From assembly GCA_003427395.1 (NCBI GenBank), contig BFEA01000818.1, positions 73,138 through 100,540 of the forward strand: a DNA stretch of 27,403 bases, written 5' to 3'. This document shows positions 1 through 10,702 of the stretch, one piece after another (positions within the stretch are counted from its first letter, which is position 1; each line of letters starts with the position of its first letter). Both the position numbers and the translations under genes were made by a program. Below the pieces are notes generated by a model. It did not search any database, was not told the DNA's origin, and worked only from the letters and a program-made list of their open reading frames with translations. The stretch comes from Chara braunii. Taxonomy: Eukaryota > Streptophyta > Charophyceae > Charales > Characeae.

Positions 1-92
1 CAAATGGCATGCAAAGGGAGCAAAGAAGGTAACAGGAATACCAGGGAAAGAGGCAGTAATCGACCCACGAGCAATCAGGGAAGAAAAGAGGC

Positions 93-1640
93 ATGGATAA
101 AATCAGGATTAAGACAACAGAAACCTGTCAGAACACTAACCTGGACAACAACACCTTGCTACAGGAAGCAAAGCAGATCCTGGAGCACCGCTATCGCAAG
201 CCAGATATCGCTCCTACTCTCAAGTGGAATGCCTCATTGCCTCCCCTCCCTCCAAAGGAATCCAAAAGGATAGAGCAGGGAAGAAGAGAAGAGAGACTGA
301 GGAAGGAGTAAGTACAATTCTTATGTCTGAACAGACCCCCACAGACGATGCCCCCCCTCTGGGGTAGACCCGAACTCCCCAGCAGACTCCCGCACAAGGA
401 TGGACATCTGACCAGGCAAAGTAAACCCCATTCCATGACTCACGTACCTGTAGAGAGCGAAGTATGAAGGGGAAAAGAAGTTCGACGTCACGCTGGCCTG
501 TATGAAACACTTGGAGAAAAGAGGGAAGCCGACCACTAGTAAAACAGTGGCAGGGAATCCCAGGGATCCCTTTCTCCAATACTTTTTACGACCTGCTCCA
601 TCAGAACTCCGAACTCTTGGAGTTCAGCGCATTCAGATATTAGGAAAAGAAAAGTGGAAGAGAGCCGACAGGAACAGACAATGACACACGCTTCGAACCC
701 TAAACATTTGACAAACTTTATCCGCGACTTGGTTTCCAAGAATTGTAAACCATCAAAAGGAAGGGACAAGAGGTCTAGGGAACCCCCAAAGACGAACCAA
801 GCAGCAAGAATGAACAACGTCGACTCACACAGGAGTTCGCAACAGTGGCAGCTCAGATGAAACGACTGTTCGACAAGAACCAAGACTACAAAAAAGAACC
901 AAGAGAAAAATTCACCACATTCTAAATGATAGCGGAAAACAAGGCCGCCAACGTCACCAAATCAGCAAGTACTGATAGGGAGGCCATCAGGGCAGTAAGG
1001 TCGCTGATCCCAGTCCGGTTAAGAAGCAAGCTCAACGAGTGGCAGGTGACTACCGACGCATCATTCACAATCCCCACCCTCGACGACAACAGAGCCTTCG
1101 CAAAGATCATCAGGGACAACATCTCAACAGAAATCCCGTTGGGGGTGTATGGGATCTGGCCACGAGAGTTGACATCTGAGGGGAAGATTCGAGAAGAGTC
1201 GATCCTTACCCCCTTCGACCCCTTCCTGGTCAAGCTAGAGGAAAAAGCAAAACTCAACGAAGGCCTGACTTGGAGGGCGTGGAACACAATTATAGTGCTC
1301 CGGTACAACGCGCTGAACGGAAGGTCCAACACGACTGATATTATCGAGGACTCCTTGGCTGATATCATCAGAACCCACCTCTTGACCTCAAAGACCTCAC
1401 AACAAGACTAGGCCACCCCCATCGAGGTGGATATGGAGGTGGAAGAAGAAGACATGGAGAGCAAAGAAGAAGATGAGCCGATCTTAGGCGACAAGTTCTC
1501 CCCAGGAGGAGACAAGGAAGGACCACAGTCGTCGGTATAGAGCAGCGCAAGAGAATAGAACTAGGGCTCCGCAACAGCAAAGGAGGACAGCAGGGACTCG
1601 AACACCAAGAGCGACAAGACCGAGGCGGCAGTGGACTGAG
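93..1640 (+). pseudogene. LINE-A ORF1-like region, broken
   Basis: Several open pieces line up ahead of ORF2. The clearest is 926-1411 (161 residues), with a mixed helical composition beginning MIAENKAANVTKS. It ends at TAG (1409-1411), but the same frame continues to about 1540 as a strongly acidic tail rich in E and D. Just upstream, the same frame reads through FATVAAQMKRLFDKNQ before a TAA at 923-925. By position this should be the LINE ORF1 (RNA-binding chaperone). I do not recognise a CCHC knuckle or an RRM in it. The function is therefore inferred from location only, and the stops and frame changes indicate decay. Confidence 0.5.
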
Positions 1641-1718
1641 TAACTCACCTTAATGACTATTAAAACTCAATCCACACAAGCATTACCTAAGTTAAAAAGA
1701 CAACCAAGGAAGAACGGG

Positions 1719-1777
<59 letters not shown>
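1719..1777 (+). repeat. A59 homopolymer between LINE-A ORF1 and ORF2
   Basis: Fifty-nine consecutive A residues, ending 8 bases before the ORF2 ATG at 1786. It could be an expanded A-rich inter-ORF spacer, or the tail of a separate insertion that happens to abut ORF2. The true length may be unreliable in an assembly. Confidence 0.9.
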
Positions 1778-1778
<1 letters not shown>

Positions 1779-1785
1779 GAGGTAC

Positions 1786-2698
1786 ATGTCAATGTCGGTC
1801 CCTGCAAGAATTGAAAATGGGCAAGACAGACCACCCAAGATCAACTGGCACGCCAAGGGGCTCCAGATAATAAGTTGCCAAGGGGCTCCAGATAATAAGT
1901 TGGAATGTCAACGGCCTAGGAAACATCCTAACTGAAGAAGACAAACTGAAAGATATCCGAACGGCCCTGGTGGGGAAAGATCTGCCCAAACCTTATCTGT
2001 TTCTCCTCCAAGAGACCCATCTGTCCAATCTGAATAGTCACACCAAGATACAGCGGAGGGTGGAGAGAGCAGTCATGGTAGGGTGATGTACATTTGCAAT
2101 ATGGTCCAACAAAGAAGACCAAAGCAAAAAAGGGGCGACAATACTCATCCCTAGAACATCCAAAATTCTGATAGAGGGACAAATCTTGAATAGCGAGGGC
2201 GACAATGAGGAAGGGAGATGGTCTTGGGTAGACATTAGATGGCAAGAAGAGGACCTGAGAATTCTCAGCATATATGCACCTAATACGGAATCCGAAAGAT
2301 TGACCTTCTTTGAGGACATAAGAACCCTTATCCCTAACCCGCAACCGGTAGTCATCGCAGGAGATTGTAACACGACTCTGGACCCCAACCTGGATCGGAT
2401 CTCCAGGACAACACTAATGGTCTCCACAAGAGCGGGCACCCGGATTCGAATTTTGATGACAAAATTCGACCTCATCGACCCACTCAGGGCAATGCATCCG
2501 AACAAAAAAGTCTTCTCCCGGATACGGAAGAACCAGTCAAATCGGACATCACTATCCTGGATTGACTACTTCCTCATATCTGAGAGTCTACTAGGCACAG
2601 TCAAAGAGGTCGAAATCCTCCCATCAGCAGACTGCAGTCTTCAAAGGACTAGATCACAAACCCACCCAATTGCTGCTCAACTTCAATTCACTAGTTGA
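1786..2698 (+). pseudogene. LINE-A ORF2, N-terminal AP-endonuclease (EEP) domain
   Basis: This is the endonuclease that nicks target DNA to start target-primed reverse transcription. ATG 1786 is the likely ORF2 start: its frame leads into ISWNVNGLG (the family's N-terminal SWNVxG motif) once the 25-bp duplication at 1852-1901 is taken into account. Then follow LQETHL (metal-binding Glu), WSWVDI, LRILSIYAPN, a GDCNTTLDP motif (GDFN-like) and a SWIDYFLIS motif. The segment after about 2630 is degraded where the catalytic SDH motif should lie. Breaks are the 25-bp duplication frameshift, an in-frame TGA at 2084-2086 and a frame change near 2650. The motif set makes the domain call firm; the domain is not functional. 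Confidence 0.88.
1852..1901 (+). repeat. 25-bp perfect tandem duplication
   Basis: Two identical 25-base copies (1852-1876 and 1877-1901) beginning GCCAAGGGGCTCC. Because 25 is not a multiple of 3, the second copy shifts ORF2 out of frame directly before the endonuclease SWNVNGL motif. The perfect identity suggests a young lesion. Confidence 0.97.
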
Positions 2699-4540
2699 AA
2701 CAGGTCAGGGATTCTTTAGATTGAACAACTCCCTCCCAACAACGAAGAGGATGTCTGCAACAGTCAAGAAAACTGGTCCCTCAATAAACAACGCGAGTTC
2801 AGACAGACAAACAGACATCAATGGTTCATCGACATTTATGCAACGCTAACACGAACAGTATCAGCAGAATCACGAAGTATAGCTAGAGACCGCAAGAGGA
2901 GAAGAGAGAAACTCCAATTCGTCATCTCAGTAGCAGAAGCTAACTTGGCAGAAGACCCCTCTATCGAATTCTACCAGGAATTACTAGCTGATACGAAAGA
3001 AGAACTAAACGAGTGGAGAAGATGGGAACTAAGGGGTCTACAAGTTCGGACAAGGATGAATGATTACTCACTTAACGAGTCCATGACCAAATTCTTCTTC
3101 TCTAAAATCAAAGCAAACACAAGGAACAACATGATAGTGAACCTCAAAGAATATGAAGAGTAAGAGAACATCAAAACAACAGGTCCACAAATGGCCAGGA
3201 TAGCCAGAGGATTGTACGCAGATCTATATGAATCAAAGGCAACCTCACCTCCGACCAGAGCGAGCTTAGCAGCCCGCCAACTCATGTTATCCTACCTTGA
3301 CAAGACGATCTTGACTACCCAAGTGGAAGGCTTGGACAATCCCCTAACCCTAGCCGAGCTACACATAGCCCTGAGATGGGAAATGACAAAGCCTCGGACA
3401 TCGATGGCCTCTCTAAAGAATTTTGGAGCTACTTTTGGCTGACCCTAGGAGAAGACCTGCTCGACTTTCTCAACGACAGCATGCTAAAAGGCGGCCTAGG
3501 CAATGAACTGAGCACCAACGTCATTTCACTACTATATAAGAAGGGAGACAAAAAATACCTAAAGAACTACAGAACAATTTCGCTGCTCATCATACCTTAC
3601 AAAATCCTCGCTAAGGCTCTTGCAAAAAAAATCTCAAAACTAACGAAGAAATGCTTCCACATCGACCAAGCAGGCTTCATCCTGGGCCGATACATACTGG
3701 ACAACGTGATGACGCTTAATGAAGCAGCAAAAAAAATCACGAAAAAAAAAATGAAGGCTGCAATCTTGTTTTTCGACTTCGAAAAGGCATATGACCAAAT
3801 CAATTGAGAGTTTCTCAACACATGCATGGAGAAAATGGGGGTAGGCCCGAAATTCAGAAATTGGGTGAAAGTCCTCTACTCAGACGCTACAGGCAAAGTC
3901 CAGATCAGTAGCATCTTATCGGAGACCTACCCAATATCTAGATCAGTTAGACAAGGCAACCCTTTGGCCCCGCCTATATTCCTCTTCATTATGGAAGCCA
4001 TAGCTTCCTTCCCTCGAAAAGATTCATCCATCGACCACCTCACCGAACACAACTTCAACCCGTTACATGACTTCGCCCTACACACTGCACTCATGTTCGC
4101 CGACGACCGCATTGTCCTCATTCGCGTCAATAACTGTTCGTTCCAAGCCTTAGTAAGAGCAATGGAAGACTTCAGACCGACATCAGAAATGAAGGTCAAC
4201 TGGGGCAAAACTCAAGGTTGGTGGCTTGCAGAGGACACCCCTCCCCAGCCATCCGACACCGCCACACCCATGTCATGGACGACGAGAGAACAAGCACTAT
4301 GTTTCATGGACGAGGAGAGAACAAGCACTATGTTTCCTGGGCATCTTGGTCAACAAGGGAGGAGTATGATCAGGAATGGGTCAGAACCTAATAGCCGGGG
4401 CAATCACCCGCTTGACCCTATGCAAAAATGCTCAGGCCTCACGAATTGGACGAGCCCTTTTAATAAGCAGTATTAAACACAACAATCTACTCCACATTGT
4501 GGTATATGGCATCCATCTGGTCTCCCCCCGATGACGAAAT
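2699..4540 (+). pseudogene. LINE-A ORF2, reverse transcriptase domain
   Basis: Polymerase domain of ORF2. A helical linker (2740-3163) precedes the RT. RT motifs in order: KASDIDGLSKEFW (3382-3420), the NYRTISLL block, QAGFILGRYILDN (3669-3708), FFDFEKAYDQ with the first catalytic Asp (3769-3800), RQGNPLAPPIFLF (3949-3987), MFADDRIVL with the catalytic Asp pair (4093-4119), and MKVNWGKTQGWW (4189-4224). Breaks: frame changes near 2735, 3163-3190 and 3390, an in-frame TGA at 3805-3807 where most relatives have Trp, and the 31-bp duplication at 4274-4335, after which the expected ALCFLGIL-type sequence continues in another frame. Catalytic residues survive in sequence, but the reading frame does not. 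Confidence 0.92.
4274..4335 (+). repeat. 31-bp tandem duplication, one mismatch
   Basis: Copies at 4274-4304 and 4305-4335, each beginning CATGGACGA and ending CACTATGTTT, differing at a single base (C versus G at the tenth position). The 31-base unit shifts the frame downstream of the RT palm motifs. This is a second small tandem duplication in the same ORF. Confidence 0.97.
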
Positions 4541-6309
4541 CAAGACGTTAAAAATCAGGTTGAGATGCTACCTGTGGACAGGAAATCCCAACAGGACCAT
4601 ATGAATCAACAGGGTAGCCTGGAACCACATTACGAGGAAACCTCAGGAAGGGGGCCTTGGGGTAATTGATCCCAAACAGGAGTCCATAGCACTGCAGATG
4701 AAATGGATTATCAAGATCCCGATCAGACAATCCCTCCCGTGGACGCAGATGACTCTTGATAGCATCAGAAACCTGGCACCCGTAAACTCTCCCCCGAACA
4801 TGAGAGGTCTCTACTGGCTCATGGAGAAGGACTGGGCAATCAAATCAGGCAGATCTCGCAGGAGAAACCCTGCAGAGCCCATCATAACCCCCACTCAAAA
4901 AAACACCTCATACTGGAGTCCAACCATCAAAGCCTGGCGCAGAATGATGCCAAGGAAACACGGCTCACCAGGAAACAGAGGTCCCGAGACAGAATCTCTT
5001 CTGCAACTCTGGGATCACTGACCCCAGCGGAGCGACATGGACACTACGGAGAAAAGACAGAAGATGGCTATCCTGGGTGGAAAAAGGCGTGTGGCAGGTA
5101 AAACACATTTGGGCAGAGGACCAACTTCAAGGACGATGGGCTACCGAACAGGAACTACGAAATGTCTTAAAAGATTGTCACTCCCTAGATGAAAACCAAA
5201 TGTTGATCCAGAAGAGTATCCCAATACAATGGCTCTCCCTCTTAACGGAGGACTTCTCGTGGAAATCCGGGGGTTGGGGCATACTCATCTCTCAAACCCA
5301 GCCTACTAGAGCATATCGACATCTCTCGAACGAACCCATTAAGCTACCATTCTCAATTCTACTCATACCCCATTGCTAATCAAAACCTCCAGGAGTTGGA
5401 AATCCAGAACAAAGATCCCAAGTGTGAGACAGTAGAAGCCTTCCGACAGAGAAAAGTGAGGGTTTCTAAGGCCAAACCCTGGAAAATCTTCCAACCGGAC
5501 CTCAACATTTCAGACCTCGAACTCGACCCGAAAGAGTGGGTTTGGAAGCAGGGCAAAACCGGGAGAACGAGAACGATTTCTGAATATGATGTCAAACTTG
5601 GTTATGAGCTGGGACTACAAACCAAGGATCCGGACCCCAGACTCCAAGGAAAGTGGAGGGAGATCCTGAATCTGGACCCCACAAACCCCATTTCCATCTC
5701 ATGGACGAAGTACCTGTCTACAAGACCGGTCAGAATTCGAAGTATGCAATGGCTCTTGGCGCACGCATCGCTACCGGTCAATCAGTGGCTCCATAAGAGG
5801 AGGAAACAGACGGACCCAAACAGCTCTGATCTTTGCAGGCTTTGCACAGACAACACCCCGGAAGATATACCCCACAGCTTCCTGTACTGCACGGAAGCAG
5901 CATGGATATGGAACAAGGTGCACGACCTTTGGTCCCTACTCTTCTCATCACCCCCTCCACCCACAACTCCCCTTAACATCCTGCTCCTCTCCAACAATAC
6001 TAACAATCTCAAAGGCGGCAAGGAAGTTCGGTTTCATCTGCTCAGAAAGCTGGCCCTCTGGGTAATCTGGAAAAGGAGATGCACCAAGACTATCGAAGGT
6101 ACCGAGGTGGCAAGAGAAGAAATGTGGGTTCTACTGCTGGGAGGGAGGTGACATCAGCAATGAAAGGCAGACCAGAAAGGACACCCATAAAGAGACGGGC
6201 TTTTATGAGAAACTGGCTTCTACAGGGACAGATCGCAACCGTGACAGATAACAGATTGATTTGGAAGAAATGGCATAGCACACCGCCAACAAGGACGGTG
6301 ACCCAGTGA
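4541..6309 (+). pseudogene. LINE-A ORF2 C-terminal region with zf-RVT zinc knuckle
   Basis: The region after the RT thumb. It has the typical NRVAW...GGLGVIDP block (4605-4676), then a long linker in several frames. A clean open stretch follows at 5396-6151, containing the TISEYDVKLGYELG motif, RIRSMQWLLAHASLPVNQWL and the zinc-binding set C-x2-C (5834-5845) ... H-x4-C (5873-5890). The knuckle is followed by the helix KLALWVIWKRRC and, in another frame, a terminal IWKKWHS block (6259-6279). A similar IWKNW block occurs in LINE-D, so the extension is shared between these lineages. The zf-RVT family (Pfam PF13966) is typical of plant LINE ORF2 proteins. Frame changes near 4500, 5020, 5380 and 6140 break it. 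Confidence 0.88.
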
Positions 6310-6618
6310 TGGGCAAACTCAGATTCTCATCTCACCAGTTTAGACAACTCTCCTCTTTTCTTGCTTTATACGAACCAACCGACAGAGTCACATTAGATTC
6401 TGAGAGGAAAAATGGCAGGGCAAGCTGACAGTCAATCCTCCGGACATGGAGCAATCAAATGGTGGTCACGGTTCCTTCGGCGAGACGGAAGGAAGCATGA
6501 GAGTGTTCACCTTGTATCTCAACTTTGATTTGTCGGCGGAAAGAAACCGGACTGACGCTCCCCAGAATGGACATGGAGGCAGGACCATAAGGACCTGTTT
6601 CAAAAAAAAAAAAAAAAA
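6310..6618 (+). other. LINE-A 3' untranslated region and A17 tail
   Basis: About 290 bases without convincing coding content, followed by 17 A residues (6602-6618). The last part before the tail (6548-6598) is nearly identical to a stretch on the minus strand of LINE-C (26430-26481). The three-hairpin 3' module found in LINE-B, -C and -D is not recognisable here. Confidence 0.7.
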
Positions 6619-7670
6619 CTACTCTGTGGTCTGCGGTCTGCTACTGTGTCTGAGCTCTGCTGAGTCCACAATCTGCCCTTGTGTTTTTTTGTTTTCCTGT
6701 AACTGAGCCAGTCTGGTCCATCTGAATCCATCTCGTTCCTCTTGGATTTGTATACCCACAATTCTGAGTTCAGTTCGCTGAATGGAGTCTGCTGAAAGAC
6801 CGTTGTGCACTCTGTCTAGATGCGCCAAGCCCTATATGATCCGCGGGGTTATCCGCAGAAGTCTGTCTCATTCCGAACTTGAAAGAGGTTGGCCTCAAGT
6901 TCACTATGTGCAACTTTATGGTCATCAGATTTTATTTCTGGACATAGTGTTAATCCGGTGAGCACAAACGTAAAAGCCGCAGTCTAAGTTCTGTAAGCCC
7001 TGATTAGATATAGATAAGATAAGGCAACTGAGTTTTAATCCGGTGAGCACAAATGTACCAGCGGCAGTCTAAGTTCTATGAGTCGTATGTCTGATGAGGG
7101 TAGCTCAAGTTCGTTGGACTTGGCCAAGCTCAGTCCTGTGAGAGTTTAGATATAAGCCATTGCTCACACGGCTGAAATATTATGAACTCGCGCCCTTGGA
7201 AAAAGCTGTCCAGCTGTCTGAATGCACTGGTCTGGCCAGAAGCCAGGATCGATCTGTCTCGCCGGACCTCTCTTGCAATTCCTTACGTGAGCACGTAGCT
7301 CATTCTGGTTATGGTCAGCAGTTCACAGTTCAGTTAAGTGCACTTCTCGTCTCCTGTGTGTACAACCTCCTTTTGTTGCATACTCCAAATCATAGCATTT
7401 TCCACCTCGGCAAGTTGGCACCCCTGGAACATGTAGTGCTTGAATTTTGAGGGAGCAACTTCCCGAGATGAAAGCTCTATATATCATGTACTACACGTGT
7501 CCAGTCTGTCCTCAGTTGAGGGCATTTTTGGAATTCACAAAATTCTCCGTGGCAACTGCGGACTTTCTCCTCGAAGTCTTTCCTGGACCCGTTTCCCTTT
7601 GTCCTTGACTCTCTCATTCTCCTCTTTTTCTCTTACCCTTTTTCTCCCTAGTTCTACCTAACCTTCATGT
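6619..7670. other. Gene-free interval with a spaced direct repeat
   Basis: No gene is supported. A 45-base direct repeat occurs at 6950-6994 and 7035-7079 (both starting TTAATCCGGTGAGCACAAA, period 85). A TATA-like CTCTATATATCATG lies near 7472-7485. The stretch could be a decayed LTR or an unclassified repeat, but no terminal motifs or flanking duplication were found. Confidence 0.5.
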
Positions 7671-8504
7671 GAAAGTGATGCGAGGATTTGACCCCTCGGC
7701 AATGCTGGGAAAGACCTTGCGCGCGCTAAGTGAAGGCGGGTTTGCCAATATGTGCCAAGGCCTGGGTACAGGCCAGTGTGATCACCCTGAAGGGGCCGTA
7801 TATGGGCAATTGAGCCCTCGCGGGACCTTTAGAAGATATGCACATGTTCTGAGCAGAGGCCCTCAGCAAGCCCTGTGCCCACCCTAAGTGAAGGCGGGCC
7901 GAATATTCACAAGAGGTCAAGATTTGACATTTTTCCATATGTGGGTATCAGACAGTTGCAGCACGCCAGTTGGTTACAGAGCAACATAAGCCTCTCCAGG
8001 CTCTTTTCGGAAGTTGCAGCCTCGACGGGCAGCTGAGCCCAAGGCTCCGTACTGTTAAGGCCCTGGGTGTGTGCTTTTAGAGGCCGACACATCATACAAC
8101 AACCACAGACCAATGAGATTGCAGCATTGTCGACACATAGTGGTCGTGAACCAATGAGATCACAACGAACATGTGGAGGCCCGTGGAGTGCCTGGATGTG
8201 CCCAACTGTAAAGGGCGCAGACCCATAACTGCAACTGGGCCTTGGTGAAGGCATTGAGGCCCGACTGCAAGCTATCGGATGCTCGCCCAGCCAGGCTCAG
8301 AGGCAGCAGAGGCTGAGCTCACTTTCCATATAGGAAAGTGAGCATCGCTCAGCAGGTCATTCTGGCCTAGGCAAGCAATGGGGCCACGTTGCTGCGTTGC
8401 AACTTCGTGATCTGCACGAAGCTGCCGGCTGGGTCGCGCGCAAGGGCGTCGGGGTGTGAGGTGCAATGCTGGGCAGTGGGCGCACGATAACCATAGCCGG
8501 GCTG
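7671..8504. other. Gene-free interval, GC-richer, short repeats
   Basis: No coding region is convincing. CTAAGTGAAGGCGGG occurs twice (about 7726 and 7885), and ACCAATGAGAT occurs twice (about 8109 and 8151). The interval ends at the 3' truncation of the gypsy element near 8505. It may be a diverged remnant of another repeat. Confidence 0.45.
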
Positions 8505-8505
8505 C

Positions 8506-8826
8506 TAGGAGTTATCTACCTTATCAGATGAAAGATGTTTAAACATAAACTTGATAGTCATATAACCTTCCCCATCATCCAAACCAACTAGCATCAATTG
8601 TAACAATGAGAGAACGTAATGAATCAACAATCTTCAAAACAAGGTAATGAGTTAGCGTGTGTTTCAACTTCTTGAACACCGACTCACAGTCTTTATCCCA
8701 TAACCAAGGTTTCTTTTTCCTTGACAATCTCCTCATTAGTGCAACTATAAGGGAAAAGTTCCTCACGAACTTCCTATAATTGCTAGCAGGTCCTATGAAA
8801 GATCGCAATCAGTGACAGTCTTGGGT
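8506..8826 (-). pseudogene. Gypsy RT C-terminus / RNase H start, truncated
   Basis: The minus strand encodes a YRKFVRNFSLI block (typical gypsy LxNYYRRFIxxFS region), then KKPWLWDKDCESVFKKLKH, the LTHYLVLKI block and IVTIDASWFG (first RNase H Asp). A further frame continues DDGEGYM...HLSSDKV (about 8570-8506). Homology stops there, so only the first part of RNase H remains. Confidence 0.88.
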
Positions 8827-9672
8827 TTGGGTCAGTCTGTAATTGATGTAATTTTTTTTTCTTCTGGCCTTAGTCCTTCTTCATTTAGTATGTGTCCACG
8901 ATAGAGTACTATGACTTCGTAGGATTTAACTCATATTTACCTTTTCTTAACTTCCCTTGAACCATTCGTAGGTGTTTCTCATGGTCTTCCAATGTCTTAC
9001 TATAAACGAGGATGTCATTGAGATACACCACTGTGAATTGATCTAGTCACTGCCTAAGAGTTCATTCAAAGACCTCTAAAAGGTTGCAGGGGCGTTAATC
9101 AAGCCAAAAGGCATCACAATAAGCTCATAGTGCCCATACCTTGTCATGAACGCCGTCTTGTCTTGATCTTCAGGTGCCACATCGATCGGGTGGTATTCTG
9201 ACTCCAGATCAGTCTTACTGAAGTACTTTCAACATTGCAGTTGGTCGAGAAAGATCATCAATTCGAGGAAGGGGTTCCCTATTCTTAATGGTTACGAAAT
9301 TCAATCTTCGGTATTCAATGCACAGTCTAAGTCTTACTCCCTTTTTAGATACGAATAAAATAGGTGCACCGTAGGACGAGAAAAATTGTCGATCTATTCT
9401 TTTTCAGTAAATTCTTGTAGTTGCTTTTTCAGTTCCTCTAGTTCCCTCAGGCACATTCGGTAGATTGGTTCCTTGGGAGTCTTACTTCTAGGAATGATTT
9501 CAATGATATGCTTTACAACACGCTCAGTTACTCTCCTTGGTTCAAGTTGCAAGTTTTTATATTCAGTAAGTAGTTTATCAATAGAAGGTGAACATTCACC
9601 ATCTCGTATAACGAGTAGCATCATCACAACCGGTCCCGACTTTTTTTTTCGTGACCATACTTCAAAAAGCAT
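8827..9672 (-). pseudogene. Gypsy reverse transcriptase, catalytic Asp mutated
   Basis: Open N-terminal part (9672-9394): VKHIIEIIPRSKTPKEPIYR and LRELEELKKQLQEF, the classic gypsy lead-in to RT. In shifting frames below follow the [10 protein letters not shown] block (about 9330), [11 protein letters not shown] (about 9210), [20 protein letters not shown] (about 9145-9085) and [11 protein letters not shown] (about 9035-8997). The last is the family's YLDD box with the first catalytic Asp changed to Asn (AAT; plus-strand GTCATT near 9014-9019). Multiple frameshifts and stops are present. The enzyme is dead by both frame and active site. Confidence 0.88.
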
Positions 9673-10414
9673 GTAAACTCGTAGAACAGAAAGACAGTGA
9701 TGAGTCAGAACCAGACTTGTGAAACAGTTTAATTGACTTCATTTTAAATTTTTCATCCTTTGACAATCTTGTCTATGAACTCGACTTATGGGTCGGCCTC
9801 CGCGTGCCAATCCATTCTTAGAATCATATCAATGACAAATTCTTTTTAAAAAGGAAAGTTACTTCATGCAATATAATTTTTCCTTCCTTAGTTCTGAAAT
9901 AACATTTTACACAATTTACAAACTGCGAGACAATTATCGTGTTCTAGTCAGCAAGTACAAATGTGATAGGTCACAGAAGGTCATGCACTCTCATTCCCAA
10001 ATGCAATTTACGAATTGCATTTTTTGAGATAAAGGGTCGCGCAAACCTAAGGTCTAACAAGACACCTACACATGTGTGCGCAATCTCTACGCCAGCAATC
10101 ATCAATTCTCCCTTAGACTTTGCTTTCTTAGTCCACGAATTACGTCAGCAATCATCAATGAGTTAACAACCAAGTTCATCAAGATAATCACCTAGAGAAA
10201 CATAACACAATATTTTTTCAGGATTTTATGGTGATGGGTCAAAGAACAATCATCCTCTGCCTTGCGAGTTGGGCGGTTGAAAGGGGTTGTTGATGGCTTA
10301 CCTTTGTCCAAACCCACCATCTTAGTAGGGCTAGATATTACTCCTACTGACTGATCCTTTCTGGGTTACGGATGAGGGGACACCATGCAATGGTGCATCT
10401 TGCAGTGCCTCATT
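9673..10414 (-). pseudogene. Gypsy protease region, highly degraded
   Basis: On the minus strand at about 10130-9970 the reading KSKGELMIAGVEIAHTCVGV is followed by LLDLRFARPFISKNAIRKLHLGM. This aligns by eye with the gypsy retropepsin pattern (LxDTGAxxNFIS...A..LGL), but the D-T/S-G-A active-site tripeptide reads D-L-R. The rest of the interval carries no clean frame. The position between gag and RT supports the call. Confidence 0.55.
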
Positions 10415-10702
10415 TCATACGCTGCTCGATTCAGTTTGGGTCAGACCCATCTTCTCCCGGGGTCGGCCAGAAGCAATGTCGGGATACTCGGGGAAAGAGC
10501 ATGACCTCCTTTTCTTAAATCCGTTGTTATGGTTGGTGTCACCCTTGTTGGCCACCACGACGATGACGTCACCCTCTCCAAACTCAGTGCCACCACTTGC
10601 TTCGCCCTCGGTCTCTTCGAGGGACCATTTCTCAATAGTCAGTGTGATCCTATGTTCAACCTCCACAAGACTCTTTTTCCATTCCCATACCCACTCGTCG
10701 AT

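Larger units (their letters stand above)
1..6618 (+). mobile_element. LINE-A: non-LTR retrotransposon, decayed, 5' end outside window
   Basis: A plus-strand LINE of the APE-endonuclease type common in plants (L1/RTE-like). Read in order: an ORF1-like region (about 90-1640), an A59 run, ORF2 starting at ATG 1786 with AP-endonuclease motifs, reverse transcriptase motifs, a zf-RVT zinc knuckle and a C-terminal extension, then about 300 bases of 3' sequence and A17 at 6602-6618. ORF2 is broken by two tandem microduplications (25 and 31 bp), several other frameshifts and in-frame TGA codons, so the copy is dead. No target-site duplication can be assessed because the 5' end lies outside the window. 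The protein-level call is secure; the exact clade was not determined. Confidence 0.9.

Noticed and set aside
1-1777. A separate retroelement ending in A59, independent of ORF2
   Set aside because: Possible, but the order ORF1-like then ORF2 on one strand, with ATG 8 bases after the A run, fits one LINE better; kept as an open alternative.
7942-7955. GTGGGTATCAGACAG as a plus-strand tRNA-Met primer site
   Set aside because: It needs an extra G and matches poorly after ATCAGA; no gag or LTR follows on the plus strand.
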